From assembly GCA_052143835.1 (NCBI GenBank), contig JBKQRV010000142.1, positions 11,504-75,503 on the forward strand: a stretch of DNA of 64,000 nucleotides, in the 5' to 3' direction. The notes below the pieces were generated by a model. The model was not told where the DNA came from. It did not search any database and saw only the letters and a list, made by a program, of their open reading frames with translations. This DNA is from DASPPM01 sp052143835. GTDB taxonomy: Bacteria; Pseudomonadota; Alphaproteobacteria; JACZXZ01. The position numbers and the translations under genes are program-made. This document shows, piece by piece, positions 8,390-17,160 of the stretch (position 1 is its first letter; each line of letters starts with the position of its first letter).

Positions 8390-9520
8390 ATGGCCAAACG
8401 AATGATCCTGATGCTGCTCCTGGCCGTGGTGGTCCTGGGCGGCATTTTCGGCTTCGAGGCCTTCAAGAGCAACGCGATCAAGAAGTTTCTGGCAGCCTCG
8501 GGCAACCCGACGCAGACGGTATCGACCGTGGAGGCGAAGCTCGCTGAATGGCAGCCCCGGCTCGAGGCCGTCGGCAGCCTGCGCGCCGTGAGCGGCGCGG
8601 ACTTGAGCGCGCAGGTGGCAGGCATCGTCTCGGCCATCCACTTCCAATCCGGCGCCGACGTGAAGCAGGGCACGCTTCTCCTCGAGCTGATGGCGGCCGA
8701 TGACATCGCCAAGCTGCAGTCGCTCAAGGCGACCGCGGCCTTGGCCAGGATCACCCTCGAGCGCGATCAGAAGCAGCTCGCCGCGCAAGCGGTGAGCCAG
8801 CAGACCGTGGATACCGATACGCAGACGCTCAAGAGCGACGAGGCGCAGGTCGTCCAGCAGCAGGCGCTGGTCGAGTACAAGTCCATCCGCGCGCCGTTTT
8901 CCGGTCGGCTCGGCATCCGCCAGGTGGATCTCGGCCAGTATCTCGCCGCGGGCACCGCAATCGCCACCCTGCAGTCCCTCGACCCGATCTACGTCGATTT
9001 CTATCTGGCGCAGCAGGCGCTGGCCCAGATCAAGGTCGGCCAACCCGTGTCGGCGACGGTCGACACTTACCCGGGCACGGTGTTTCCCGGCGAAATCGCC
9101 GCCATCAATCCCAAGGTCGACCCGGCCACGCGCAACGTCCAGGTGCGGGCCGTGCTCAAGAACGCCGAGCTCAAGCTGCTGCCCGGCATGTTCGCAACCG
9201 TCAGGGTGGAGGTGGGCACGCCCGAGAGCCACCTCACGCTGCCGCAGACGGCGATCACCTACAATTCCTACGGCAGCACGGTCTACATCGTCGAGCAGAA
9301 GGGCAAGAACGCCAGGGGCGAGCCGATGCTCGCGGCGCGGCAGACATTCGTCACCACGGGTGCCACGCGCGGCGACCAGGTGGCGGTGCTCTCGGGCCTC
9401 AAGGCGGGCGAGACCGTGGTGAGCTCCGGCGGGATCAAGCTGCACAATGGCTCACCCGTGACAGTCAACAATTCGGTGCAGCCGAGCGACAACCCCAACC
9501 CCGCTCCCCCCGACGAATAG
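8390..9520 (+). CDS. RND efflux periplasmic adaptor (membrane fusion protein)
   Basis: The 376-residue protein has an N-terminal membrane anchor (ILMLLLAVVVLGGIFGF) and a split lipoyl/barrel-sandwich domain with AQVAGIVSAIHFQSGADVKQG and RAPFSGRLGIRQVDLGQYL. Beta-barrel and membrane-proximal parts follow (LLPGMFATVRVEVG). Such adaptors link the inner-membrane pump to the outer-membrane channel. The start at 8390 is the one just before the anchor. The frame extends upstream into the channel gene but without conservation. It is gene 3 of the tetR-channel-adaptor-pump operon. Confidence 0.92.
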   Translation: MAKRMILMLLLAVVVLGGIFGFEAFKSNAIKKFLAASGNPTQTVSTVEAKLAEWQPRLEAVGSLRAVSGADLSAQVAGIVSAIHFQSGADVKQGTLLLELMAADDIAKLQSLKATAALARITLERDQKQLAAQAVSQQTVDTDTQTLKSDEAQVVQQQALVEYKSIRAPFSGRLGIRQVDLGQYLAAGTAIATLQSLDPIYVDFYLAQQALAQIKVGQPVSATVDTYPGTVFPGEIAAINPKVDPATRNVQVRAVLKNAELKLLPGMFATVRVEVGTPESHLTLPQTAITYNSYGSTVYIVEQKGKNARGEPMLAARQTFVTTGATRGDQVAVLSGLKAGETVVSSGGIKLHNGSPVTVNNSVQPSDNPNPAPPDE

Positions 9521-9535
9521 CAGGCAGCCCTCGCG

Positions 9536-12500
9536 ATGAAATTCACCGACATCTTCATCCGCAGGCCGGTGCTGGCGACCGTCGTCAGCCTGCTCATCCT
9601 CGTGCTCGGCCTGCGCGCGGGCGGCGCGCTTCCCATCCTGCAATATCCGCGCACCGAGAACGCGGTGGTGACGGTCTCCACCACCTATTACGGCGCCGAT
9701 CCCGACGTCATCGCGGGCTTCATCACCACGCCGCTCGAGAACGCCATCGCGCAGGCGAACGGCATCGACTACATGACCTCGACCAGCCAGAGCAGCGTGA
9801 GCACGATCACCGTCTACCTGCGTCTCAACTACGACCCGGACAAGGCGCTGACCGAGATCCAGACCAAGGTCACCTCGGTGCTCAACCAGCTGCCCCCGGG
9901 CTCGCAGCAGCCCGTGTTGACGGTCTCGATCGGCCAGACCATCGACGCCATGTACATGGGCTTCAACAGCGACGTGCTGGCCGCGAACCAGATCACCGAC
10001 TACCTCGTCCGCGTGGTGCAGCCGAAGCTGCAGGCGGTCCCGGGCGTGCAGACCGCGGAGATTCTCGGCGGGCAGAATTTCGCGCTGCGCGCCTGGCTCG
10101 ACCCGGCGAAGCTTGCGGCCTACGGCCTGACCGCGGCCGACGTGAGCACGGCGCTGGCGCAGAACGACTACATCTCCGGCCTCGGCAACACCAAGGGCCA
10201 GATGGTGCAGGTCAACCTCTCCGCCTCCACCAGCCTGCATTCGGCCGAGGAGTTCGCCAATCTCGTGCTCAAGCAGGCGAACGGCGCCATCGTGCGCCTC
10301 AAGGACGTGGCCAACGTCACGCTCGGCGCCGACGACTACGAATCGCAGGTCGGCTTCGACGGCGAGAAGGCGGTCTATATCGGCATCCAGGTGGCGCCCG
10401 CCGCCAACCTGCTCGACGTGATCGCGGGCGTGCGCAAGATCTTCCCCGGCATCCAGGCGCAATTGCCCGAGGGGCTCAAGGGCACCATCGTCTACGATTC
10501 GACCGCCTTCGTGAACAGCGCGATCCGCGAGGTCGAGCGCACGCTCGTCGAAGCGCTGGTGATCGTGACCTTGGTGATCTTCGCCTTCCTGGGCTCGCTG
10601 CGCTCCGTCTTCATCCCGACCGTCGCCATCCCGCTCTCCCTCATCGGCACGCTGGCGATGATGCTGGTCTTCGGCTTCTCCATCAACCTCCTGACCTTGT
10701 TGGCATTGGTGCTCGCGATCGGCCTCGTCGTGGACGACGCCATCATCGTGGTCGAGAACGTCAACCGTCACCTCGACGAGGGCATGAAGCCGATCCCCGC
10801 CGCGATCGCCGCCGCGCGCGAGCTCGGCGGGCCGATCGTCGCCATGACGGTGGTGCTGGTCGCGGTCTACGTGCCGATCGGCTTCCAGGGCGGGCTCACC
10901 GGCGCGCTCTTCACCGAGTTCGCCTTCACCCTCGTGGGCGCCGTCACGGTCTCCGCCGTCGTGGCGCTGACGCTCTCGCCGATGATGTGCTCGCGTCTCC
11001 TGAAGCCGCACGGCGCCGACCGCCGCGGCCGGCAGGAGCAGGTGGTCGACTTCATCGACCGCCGCTTCGAGGCGGTGCGCCGCGGCTACGAGCGCTGGCT
11101 CCGCGGCAGCCTGAATTTCCTGCCGGTGACGGGGGTCTTCGCGCTGATCGTGCTCGGGAGCATCTATTTGCTCTACAGCGGCGCCAAGAGCGAGCTGGCG
11201 CCGCAGGAGGACGAGGGGGTCATCATTACGCAGTCGACGCCGGCGCCGAACGCCACCCTCGCGCAGAAGCTGCTCTACTCCCGCCAGGTCTACGAGCTCT
11301 TCGCCAAGTACCCCGAGACGGCGCACGTCTTCCAGCTTTCCACCCCGAGCCGAAACATCGACGGCATGGTCTTCACGCCGTGGGACAAGCGCACGCGCAC
11401 CACGAACCAGCTGCAGCCCATCCTCCAGCAGCAGCTCAACGGCATCGCCGGCGTTAGGGTCGTCGCCTTCCAGCTGCCGCCGCTGCCGGGAAGCCAGGGC
11501 CTGCCGATCCAGTTCGTCATCGACACCACCGACTCTTTCGCCCGCCTCAACGACGTGTCGGAGCGCTTCCTCGCGGAGGCGATCAAGAGCGGGATGTTCC
11601 TCTTCCTCGATACCGACCTCAAGCTCGACGATCCCCAGTCGACGGTCGTCATCGACCGCGACAAGACGGCGCAGCTCGGCTTGCGCATGAGCGACGTGGG
11701 CAGCGCCATGGCCTGGATGCTGGGCGGGGGCTACGTCAACTACTTTAGCCTGGACCAGCGCTCCTACAAGGTCATACCGCAGGTGCAGCAGCGCTATCGC
11801 CTCAACACCGGCCAGCTCCTCGATTACTACGTCGGCAGTGTGGGCGGCATTCCGATTCCGCTCTCGTCGGTCGCGCGCATCACCACCGAGACCGTGCCGG
11901 AATCGCTCAATCACTTCCAGCAGCTCAACGGCGCCACCATCCAAGGCGTCGCCGCACCGGGCGTCGCCCAGGAGGATGCGCTCAACTATCTCAAGGGACT
12001 CGCGGAGCGCACGCTGCCGCAGGGCTATTCGATCGATTACGGCGGGGTCTCGCGCCAGTACGTGCAGGAATCGAGCGGCTTCGTCGTCACCTTCGCCTTC
12101 GCGCTGATCATCATCTTCCTCTCGCTCGCCGCACTCTTCGAGAGCTTCCGAGATCCGCTCATCATCCTGGTCTCGGTGCCGATGTCGATCGCAGGTGCCT
12201 TGATCTTCATCAGCGTCGGCCTAGGCGGCGCCACGCTCAACATCTACACCCAGGTCGGGCTCGTCACGCTCATGGGGCTCATCAGCAAGCACGGCATCCT
12301 CATCGTCGAGTTCGCCAACGAGCAGCAGCGCCAAGGCAAGTCCAAGCGCGCGGCGATCGAGTCGGCGGCGGGCATCCGGCTGCGGCCGATCCTGATGACG
12401 ACGGCGGCCATGGTGCTGGGCGTGGTGCCGCTCCTCATCGCCGGAGGTGCTGGTGCCGTGTCGCGCTTCGACATGGGGCTCGTCATCTTCGCCGGCCTTT

Positions 12501-12622
12501 CGATCGGGACGATCTTCACCCTCTTCGTGGTTCCCGCCGTCTATATGATGATCGCGGCCGATCACGCGAAGGCGAGAGAAGCCGCAGACGAGCCCGTGAG
12601 CACGGCGCCGCGCGAGGCGTGA
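9536..12622 (+). CDS. RND efflux pump inner-membrane permease, HAE1 family
   Basis: At 1028 residues it has the normal length for AcrB/MexB/MexF-type pumps, starting MKFTDIFIRRPVLATVVS. The fourth transmembrane helix carries IGLVVDDAIIVVENV, with the Asp pair that relays protons. The repeat-half helices are seen near LAALFESFRDPLIILVSVP and GLVTLMGLISKHGILIVEFANE. It should export hydrophobic drugs or solvents using the proton gradient. It ends the operon, 15 bases after the adaptor gene. The substrate range cannot be read from the sequence. Confidence 0.95.
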   Translation: MKFTDIFIRRPVLATVVSLLILVLGLRAGGALPILQYPRTENAVVTVSTTYYGADPDVIAGFITTPLENAIAQANGIDYMTSTSQSSVSTITVYLRLNYDPDKALTEIQTKVTSVLNQLPPGSQQPVLTVSIGQTIDAMYMGFNSDVLAANQITDYLVRVVQPKLQAVPGVQTAEILGGQNFALRAWLDPAKLAAYGLTAADVSTALAQNDYISGLGNTKGQMVQVNLSASTSLHSAEEFANLVLKQANGAIVRLKDVANVTLGADDYESQVGFDGEKAVYIGIQVAPAANLLDVIAGVRKIFPGIQAQLPEGLKGTIVYDSTAFVNSAIREVERTLVEALVIVTLVIFAFLGSLRSVFIPTVAIPLSLIGTLAMMLVFGFSINLLTLLALVLAIGLVVDDAIIVVENVNRHLDEGMKPIPAAIAAARELGGPIVAMTVVLVAVYVPIGFQGGLTGALFTEFAFTLVGAVTVSAVVALTLSPMMCSRLLKPHGADRRGRQEQVVDFIDRRFEAVRRGYERWLRGSLNFLPVTGVFALIVLGSIYLLYSGAKSELAPQEDEGVIITQSTPAPNATLAQKLLYSRQVYELFAKYPETAHVFQLSTPSRNIDGMVFTPWDKRTRTTNQLQPILQQQLNGIAGVRVVAFQLPPLPGSQGLPIQFVIDTTDSFARLNDVSERFLAEAIKSGMFLFLDTDLKLDDPQSTVVIDRDKTAQLGLRMSDVGSAMAWMLGGGYVNYFSLDQRSYKVIPQVQQRYRLNTGQLLDYYVGSVGGIPIPLSSVARITTETVPESLNHFQQLNGATIQGVAAPGVAQEDALNYLKGLAERTLPQGYSIDYGGVSRQYVQESSGFVVTFAFALIIIFLSLAALFESFRDPLIILVSVPMSIAGALIFISVGLGGATLNIYTQVGLVTLMGLISKHGILIVEFANEQQRQGKSKRAAIESAAGIRLRPILMTTAAMVLGVVPLLIAGGAGAVSRFDMGLVIFAGLSIGTIFTLFVVPAVYMMIAADHAKAREAADEPVSTAPREA

Positions 12623-12730
12623 CAGGCGATCGGGGCCGCCGTCGGATTGACGCACGGCCGCCACAGGCCCTACGCTTAAGCGTAAGCACAAGAGAATGGG
12701 GGCCGTATTTGCGCAGGCGGGAGGGCAATC

Positions 12731-13204
12731 ATGCGGTCAATCGCGGCAATCGCGTTCGGCTGGGCCGTGGCGGCGCTGAGGAGGCCGATGGCAGCGTTCA
12801 AGCTGATCCCGGCGATGGGGGCGGCGCTGGTCCTCGCGAGCTGCGCGCGTGAGGCGCCAAAGCCCGTCGCCCCTCCGCCACAAACGCTCGTGGGCACGTC
12901 CAAGCAGCACCTGCTTGCCTGCGCCGGGCCGCCCACGGTCGACTACGAGCAGGCCGGGCTCGAATACATGACCTACCGCGTGAAGATGACGGTCGGCGTG
13001 GGCTATTTGCAGAGCGCGCCGACGATTCCCGTCCTCGGCTCGGTCGGGATGGGGAGCAAAGGCAACGAGATTCTGTGCGAAGCCAGCGTCGTGCTCAAAG
13101 GCGGCGTGGTGGAGGCGCTGGCCTTCCGCAGCGATCCCCCGCAAGAGACACAGACCACCACCAAGATGTGCACACCGCTCGTGGCACCCTGCCTACAGCC
13201 CTAG
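12731..13204 (+). CDS. Small predicted lipoprotein of unknown function
   Basis: The 157-residue product has a hydrophobic export signal ending in the lipobox LASC, so the mature protein begins at a lipidated Cys and is rich in Pro and Ala at first. The remainder contains LVGTSKQHLLACAGPP, which resembles small outer-membrane-assembly-like lipoproteins, but I do not recognise a named family. GGGAGGG lies just before ATG 12731. An internal ATG at 12788 would give a more compact signal peptide and also has GAGGAGG upstream. It follows the RND operon after about 110 bases. Confidence 0.65.
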   Translation: MRSIAAIAFGWAVAALRRPMAAFKLIPAMGAALVLASCAREAPKPVAPPPQTLVGTSKQHLLACAGPPTVDYEQAGLEYMTYRVKMTVGVGYLQSAPTIPVLGSVGMGSKGNEILCEASVVLKGGVVEALAFRSDPPQETQTTTKMCTPLVAPCLQP

Positions 13205-13248
13205 GAAACCTCGCAAGAGGATGCCGGCAAGCATGCGTCGGCAAGGCC

Positions 13249-13452
13249 TTAGTGCGGCTCCTTTAGCACTCCCCGCTGCGCGGCGAGCAAGGCCTCGCAA
13301 GCGACCATGACCCGCATCCAATGGGTCCGACTTTCCACATCGCCCGCCTCGAGAAGCGCGTGAGCCCAGCGCGACGCGCAATGGGGTGCTGCCTCACCTG
13401 CCTGATCGATAAGAACGCTTGCCGCCTGCCAGATTTCCCTCCCGGTCTCCAT
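13249..13452 (-). CDS. Small DUF6961-like hypothetical protein
   Basis: The 67-residue product (METGREIWQAASVL...) has the pattern of a short alphaproteobacterial family: an N-terminal REIWQAA helix, an AGEAAP segment, then ALLEAGDVESRTHWMRVMVACEALL. The match to DUF6961 is from memory of its consensus and is not certain. The start at 13452 is well supported by GGAGG six bases upstream. No function is known. Confidence 0.6.
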   Translation of the reverse strand: METGREIWQAASVLIDQAGEAAPHCASRWAHALLEAGDVESRTHWMRVMVACEALLAAQRGVLKEPH

Positions 13453-13956
13453 CGTCAACCTCCACTTGCTCGACGTGCTCTCAATTACTGTCTTGCCCCG
13501 GGAGCGGGCGGCACCGTTGGCGCACGACCACAATCACCACCAGGACCCGAACGGTCCCCTCTCTACCGCGGACTTAGCGCACCACACCCTCATTTCAAGC
13601 GCTCCGGTGTTAATCTTTGGGGAATCTTTGGGGCACGTCGCCGCGCATCGCCTGCTCCGGACGAGGCCATGGGCCCGCGCAAGAGCGCCACGCGCGATAG
13701 CGCGACTCGCTGCGCCGGCCGCATGAGCCCGCAATGAAATCATCATGTTGCGAAGCGAAGATGAAATGCCGCCCAAAGCGCGCGCGTTGACGCCACAACA
13801 GCTCTTGTGCTCGCACCTTGAGGATCGCAGTCAAACACGTGCTCGCGCAGCCGCGGACAAGCGCAATGCCTTCCAAATACCGCTCGAAAGGTCGCGCTTC
13901 TTAGCTTATATTACTATATCTAGGGCATTGGGCTTCAAGAGGGCATATATCTGATG
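13453..13956. other. 504-base gap without a supported gene
   Basis: Short open frames here have no conserved features and mixed composition. The stretch contains a tandem 11-base direct repeat, AATCTTTGGGG (13612-13633). It ends in a noticeably AT-rich patch (about 13895-13955) that stands out against the high-GC background. The part next to 13452 may hold the promoter of the small minus-strand gene. Confidence 0.5.
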
Positions 13957-14205
13957 TCACACCGGGCAGGACGGGACGCCGACGAGGATCCCCGCGTCGG
14001 CCAGCAGTTCAAGCGCGTCGATGGCGCCGCCCTGGTTTTTGAGGTGGTCGGGCCGGTCGCGAGCTTCGGGCAACCGCATGTTCGCGTGCGCCGCGTGGAT
14101 GATCCGACGGACATGCGGGTGTTCGCGCGCTCCGCACTGAACGATCGTCATATCTTCCGTGCGGTCGATCATCAGGCAGCCCCGACCCGCGCCGGCTACG
14201 GTCAT
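13957..14205 (-). CDS. Hypothetical protein, 82 residues
   Basis: I do not recognise the family. The predicted protein (MTVAGAGRGCLMIDRTEDMT...) has a natural composition with Cys, His and acidic residues, and its codons are strongly GC at third positions. The overlapping plus-strand frame looks like a mirror image. GGCGGAG abuts the ATG at 14205, which is too close for an ideal ribosome site, so the start may instead be the Met at residue 12. It is divergent from the nicotinamidase gene. Confidence 0.45.
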   Translation of the reverse strand: MTVAGAGRGCLMIDRTEDMTIVQCGAREHPHVRRIIHAAHANMRLPEARDRPDHLKNQGGAIDALELLADAGILVGVPSCPV

Positions 14206-14301
14206 CTCCGCCTGAAACCGACCTAAGATCGAGCGGCCGAGACGGCCCTGCCGGCCGCAGCCGTCCAGGAGCCGCAGAACGGAAAGACGCTGGAGGCAGC
14301 G

Positions 14302-14943
14302 ATGGCGGGTTTCATGCGCCAGGCTGGCGATGTGCTTCTCGTCGTCGACGTGCAGTACGATTTCTGCCCGGGCGGCAGTCTCGCGGTCACGGGCGGCGAT
14401 GAGGTGATCCCCATCGTCAACCGCCTCGCCCAGAGCTTCGCCCACCTGGTGCTGACCCAGGACTGGCATCCCCGCGGTCATCTCTCCTTCGCCTCCGCGC
14501 ACCCGGGCTGCAAGCCGTTCGAGACGATGCCCCTGCCCTACGGCATGCAGACGCTGTGGCCCGATCACTGCGTGCAAGGGACGCCCGGTGCCGAGTTCCA
14601 CGAGGCGCTCGACGTCCCCCGTGCCGAGCTCGTGCTGCGCAAGGGCTTCAGGCGCGAGATCGACTCCTATTCGGCGTTCTTCGAGAACGACCGCACCACA
14701 CCCACGGGCCTCGCGGGCTATCTTCGCGAGCGCGGCCTCACGCACCTTTTCATCGCCGGGCTGGCGCTCGATTTTTGCGTGCGTTGGTCGGCCGAGGACG
14801 CCCGCAGGCTCGGCTTCGAGGTGGTCGTCATCGAGGACGCCTGCCGCGCCATCGACACGGGCGGCAGCCTCGCCGCCGCGCGCACGGCACTCGTGGACTG
14901 CGGCGCTAAGCTCGTGCCGAGCATCGGCCTCGGCTGCGGGTGA
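14302..14943 (+). CDS. pncA: Nicotinamidase/pyrazinamidase
   Basis: The 213-residue cysteine hydrolase has the three expected active-site elements: Asp in LLVVDVQYDFCPGG, Lys in LVLRKGF, and the nucleophile Cys in LDFCVRWSA. The metal-binding segment TQDWHPRGHLSFA is also present. It deaminates nicotinamide to nicotinate in the cytosol for NAD salvage. GGAGG five bases before ATG 14302 fixes the start. The dodecin gene follows convergently. Confidence 0.95.
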   Translation: MAGFMRQAGDVLLVVDVQYDFCPGGSLAVTGGDEVIPIVNRLAQSFAHLVLTQDWHPRGHLSFASAHPGCKPFETMPLPYGMQTLWPDHCVQGTPGAEFHEALDVPRAELVLRKGFRREIDSYSAFFENDRTTPTGLAGYLRERGLTHLFIAGLALDFCVRWSAEDARRLGFEVVVIEDACRAIDTGGSLAAARTALVDCGAKLVPSIGLGCG

Positions 14944-14959
14944 GCGCCCGCCTTAGAAT

Positions 14960-15163
14960 CTAATCCTCGAGCAGGAAGGTGAGCTCCATGGTGGAGCGAT
15001 ATTCAACGATCTTGCCGCGCTCGACCTTGGCCTTCATCTCGACCACCTCGAGTCCGGTGATGCCCCTGAGCGTCTTGGCGGCGCGCTTGAGCCCCTGATT
15101 GACGGCATCGTCGAAACTCCTCGTCGACGCGGCGGTGACCTTGGTGACGCGTGCAACGGCCAT
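14960..15163 (-). CDS. Dodecin family flavin-binding protein
   Basis: The 67-residue protein (MAVARVTKVTAASTRSFDDA...) matches dodecin in length and in the pattern of one helix followed by strands ending GKIVEYRSTMELTFLLE. Dodecins assemble into hollow dodecamers that store or buffer flavins. The start at 15163 follows GGGGAGG with five bases spacing. A longer frame to 15208 lacks such a signal. Confidence 0.9.
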   Translation of the reverse strand: MAVARVTKVTAASTRSFDDAVNQGLKRAAKTLRGITGLEVVEMKAKVERGKIVEYRSTMELTFLLED

Positions 15164-15287
15164 GGCGACCTCCCCTAAGATTGCCGGCGCGGCGCTCTCG
15201 AACGACATTGGCAGGGGCCGAGCCGGTGTTGCTCAGACAAAGCGGATGATGGGCCGCTTTCCGCCCCGAGTCGAGCCGTAAGCGGGC

Positions 15288-16382
15288 TCAGCGCCGCTCG
15301 GGGAAAAGGCCGAGGAGACCGTCGCGCGAGGCGGCCGCCACCCCACGCTCGGTGATGAGCCCGGAAACCAGCCGCGCGGGCGTCACATCGAAGGCATAGT
15401 TGGCGGCGGGGCTGCCGTCGGGCGTGAGCTGCACGGTGACGATATTTCCTTCCGCGGTCTTGCCCTGGATGCGCACGACCTCCTCGCCCGAGCGCTCCTC
15501 GATGGGGATCTCGCTGAGGCCGTCCTTGACCGTCCAATCGATGGTGGGGGACGGCAGCGCAACATAGAACGGCACCCCGTTGTCCTTGGCGGCGAGCGCC
15601 TTGAGATAGGTGCCGATCTTGTTGCACACGTCGCCCTCGGAAGTGGTGCGGTCCGTGCCGACGATGGCGAGATCGACGAGGCCGCGCTGCATGAGATGCC
15701 CGCCCGCGTTGTCGACGATGACGGTATGGGCGACGCCGTGGCGGCCGAGCTCCCATGCGGTCAGTGCCGCACCCTGGTTGCGCGGCCGTGTCTCGTCGAC
15801 CCAGACGTGGATGGGGATGCCGTTGTCGTAGGCCATGTAGACGGGGGCGAGTGCCGTTCCCCAGTCGACCGTCGCCAGCCAGCCGGCATTGCAGTGGGTG
15901 AGCACATTGACGCGGCCCCAGCCGCCTTTCTCCTGCCAGGCCTTGCGGATGAGCTTCTCGCCGTGGCCGCCGATCGCCCGGTTGATCTCGACGTCCTCGT
16001 CGCAGATCTCGGCCGCGCGCTTGTAGGCGGCGGCGACGCGCGCCTCGCGCTTGGTGTTGTAGAGGCGCTCGCGCATGTCGTCGAGCGCCCAGCGCAGGTT
16101 GATCGCGGTCGGCCGCGTGGCCAGCAGGAGCTCGTAAGCGCGATCGAGGGCCGCATCGGAAGGATCGGCCCGCGTGGCGAGTGCCACGCCGTAAGCGGCG
16201 GTGGCGCCGATGAGGGGTGCGCCGCGCACCAGCATGGCGCTGATCGCGTGTGCCACCTCCTCGAGCGTGGCAAGACGCACGGTTTCGAAGCGATGAGGCA
16301 GCCTGGTCTGGTCGATGATGGTGACCGACCAGCCGTCGTCGGAGAGCCAGATCGTGCGATAGGGAACGCCGTTCACCTTCAT
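15288..16382 (-). CDS. mtnA: S-methyl-5-thioribose-1-phosphate isomerase
   Basis: The 364-residue enzyme shows MtnA hallmarks: LEEVAHAISAMLVRGAPLIGATAAYG, the catalytic Cys in NVLTHCNAGWLAT, and the catalytic Asp region DLAIVGTDRTTSEGDVCNKIGTY, here GTDRT where many homologues have GADRI. It converts methylthioribose-1-phosphate to the ribulose form in the methionine salvage pathway. No other salvage gene is adjacent. The start has no strong ribosome site, but MKVNGVPYRTIWL is typical of the family N-terminus. Confidence 0.92.
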   Translation of the reverse strand: MKVNGVPYRTIWLSDDGWSVTIIDQTRLPHRFETVRLATLEEVAHAISAMLVRGAPLIGATAAYGVALATRADPSDAALDRAYELLLATRPTAINLRWALDDMRERLYNTKREARVAAAYKRAAEICDEDVEINRAIGGHGEKLIRKAWQEKGGWGRVNVLTHCNAGWLATVDWGTALAPVYMAYDNGIPIHVWVDETRPRNQGAALTAWELGRHGVAHTVIVDNAGGHLMQRGLVDLAIVGTDRTTSEGDVCNKIGTYLKALAAKDNGVPFYVALPSPTIDWTVKDGLSEIPIEERSGEEVVRIQGKTAEGNIVTVQLTPDGSPAANYAFDVTPARLVSGLITERGVAAASRDGLLGLFPERR

Positions 16383-16698
16383 GGCGGCGCGACGATAGCC
16401 GAGGGCGACGGCCGGCTCAACTGCTCTCGCACTCGAGCGGGCGAGGCGCTCGCTCTCTTGCCTCGAGTGCCATGCTCCAAACGGCCCCCGACGGCGGACC
16501 CCGCCGCCCGATCGCGCGCACGATCACGCAAATGGCACTGGCCATGGCCTTCGCCACGGTGGCAGACTTTTAGGGAGAGGATCGGCCGCCCTTGCCGGTG
16601 GCGGACGGCCGAGCGTCGCAACCCCCGTGCGCTCCCGACCATGACGGGCGGCGCCGACACTCTCGCCGAAGGCGAGGAGGTGGCAGGAGCACCGTCCC
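16383..16698. other. Divergent intergenic region between mtnA and the molybdenum hydroxylase genes
   Basis: No gene is supported here. A 9-base inverted repeat, GCACTCGAG (16429-16437) and CTCGAGTGC (16462-16470), could form a hairpin in the mtnA leader about 47 bases before its start codon. I looked for a SAM-II riboswitch pattern and did not see one. Promoters for both directions must lie here, but none is convincing by eye. Confidence 0.5.
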
Positions 16699-17148
16699 AT
16701 GGTTCATCTCGACATCAACGGCCATGCGCAGGACGTCGAGGTCGATCCCTCGACGCCGCTCCTCTGGGTGCTGCGCGATACGCTCGGCTTGACCGGCACC
16801 AAGTACGGCTGCGGCATTGCCGAGTGCGGCGCCTGCACCGTCCATATCGACGGCAAGGCAGTGCGCTCCTGCGCGATGCCGGCGAGTGCCGCCCAAGGCA
16901 AGAAGATCGTGACCATCGAGGGCCTGTCGGCCGACGGCAGCCATCCCGTGCAAGTGGCTTGGCGCGAGCTCGACGTGCCGCAGTGCGGCTATTGCCAGGT
17001 CGGCATGATCATGGCGGCCGCGGCCCTGCTGAGGCTAAAGCCCAAGCCGACGGACGCCGAGATCGACGAAGCCATCACCAACATCTGCCGCTGCGGCACC
17101 TACACGCGCGCCCGCAAGGCGATCCACCTGGCCGCGGCCAAGGTGTAA
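16699..17148 (+). CDS. iorA: (2Fe-2S) subunit of isoquinoline 1-oxidoreductase-type molybdenum hydroxylase
   Basis: The 149-residue protein has a ferredoxin-like domain with the plant-type cluster motif GCGIAECGACTVHIDG. A helical domain follows with CGYCQVGMIM and NICRCGTYTRAR, the second [2Fe-2S] site. It passes electrons from the molybdenum centre of the large subunit. The large subunit gene starts 12 bases downstream. Because FAD-subunit genes are absent, it belongs to the two-subunit, quinone- or cytochrome-linked type. Confidence 0.9.
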   Translation: MVHLDINGHAQDVEVDPSTPLLWVLRDTLGLTGTKYGCGIAECGACTVHIDGKAVRSCAMPASAAQGKKIVTIEGLSADGSHPVQVAWRELDVPQCGYCQVGMIMAAAALLRLKPKPTDAEIDEAITNICRCGTYTRARKAIHLAAAKV

Positions 17149-17160
17149 CGGGAGGGTGCG

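Noticed and set aside
9452..11944. An 830-residue minus-strand open frame
   Set aside because: It lies opposite the RND pump gene, which is clearly real. The frame is made of Asp/Arg/His/Glu-rich shadow sequence.
13957..14745. The full 262-residue minus-strand frame over pncA
   Set aside because: Its upstream two thirds are antisense to pncA. Only the part from 14205 downward has coding-like sequence, and only that is reported.
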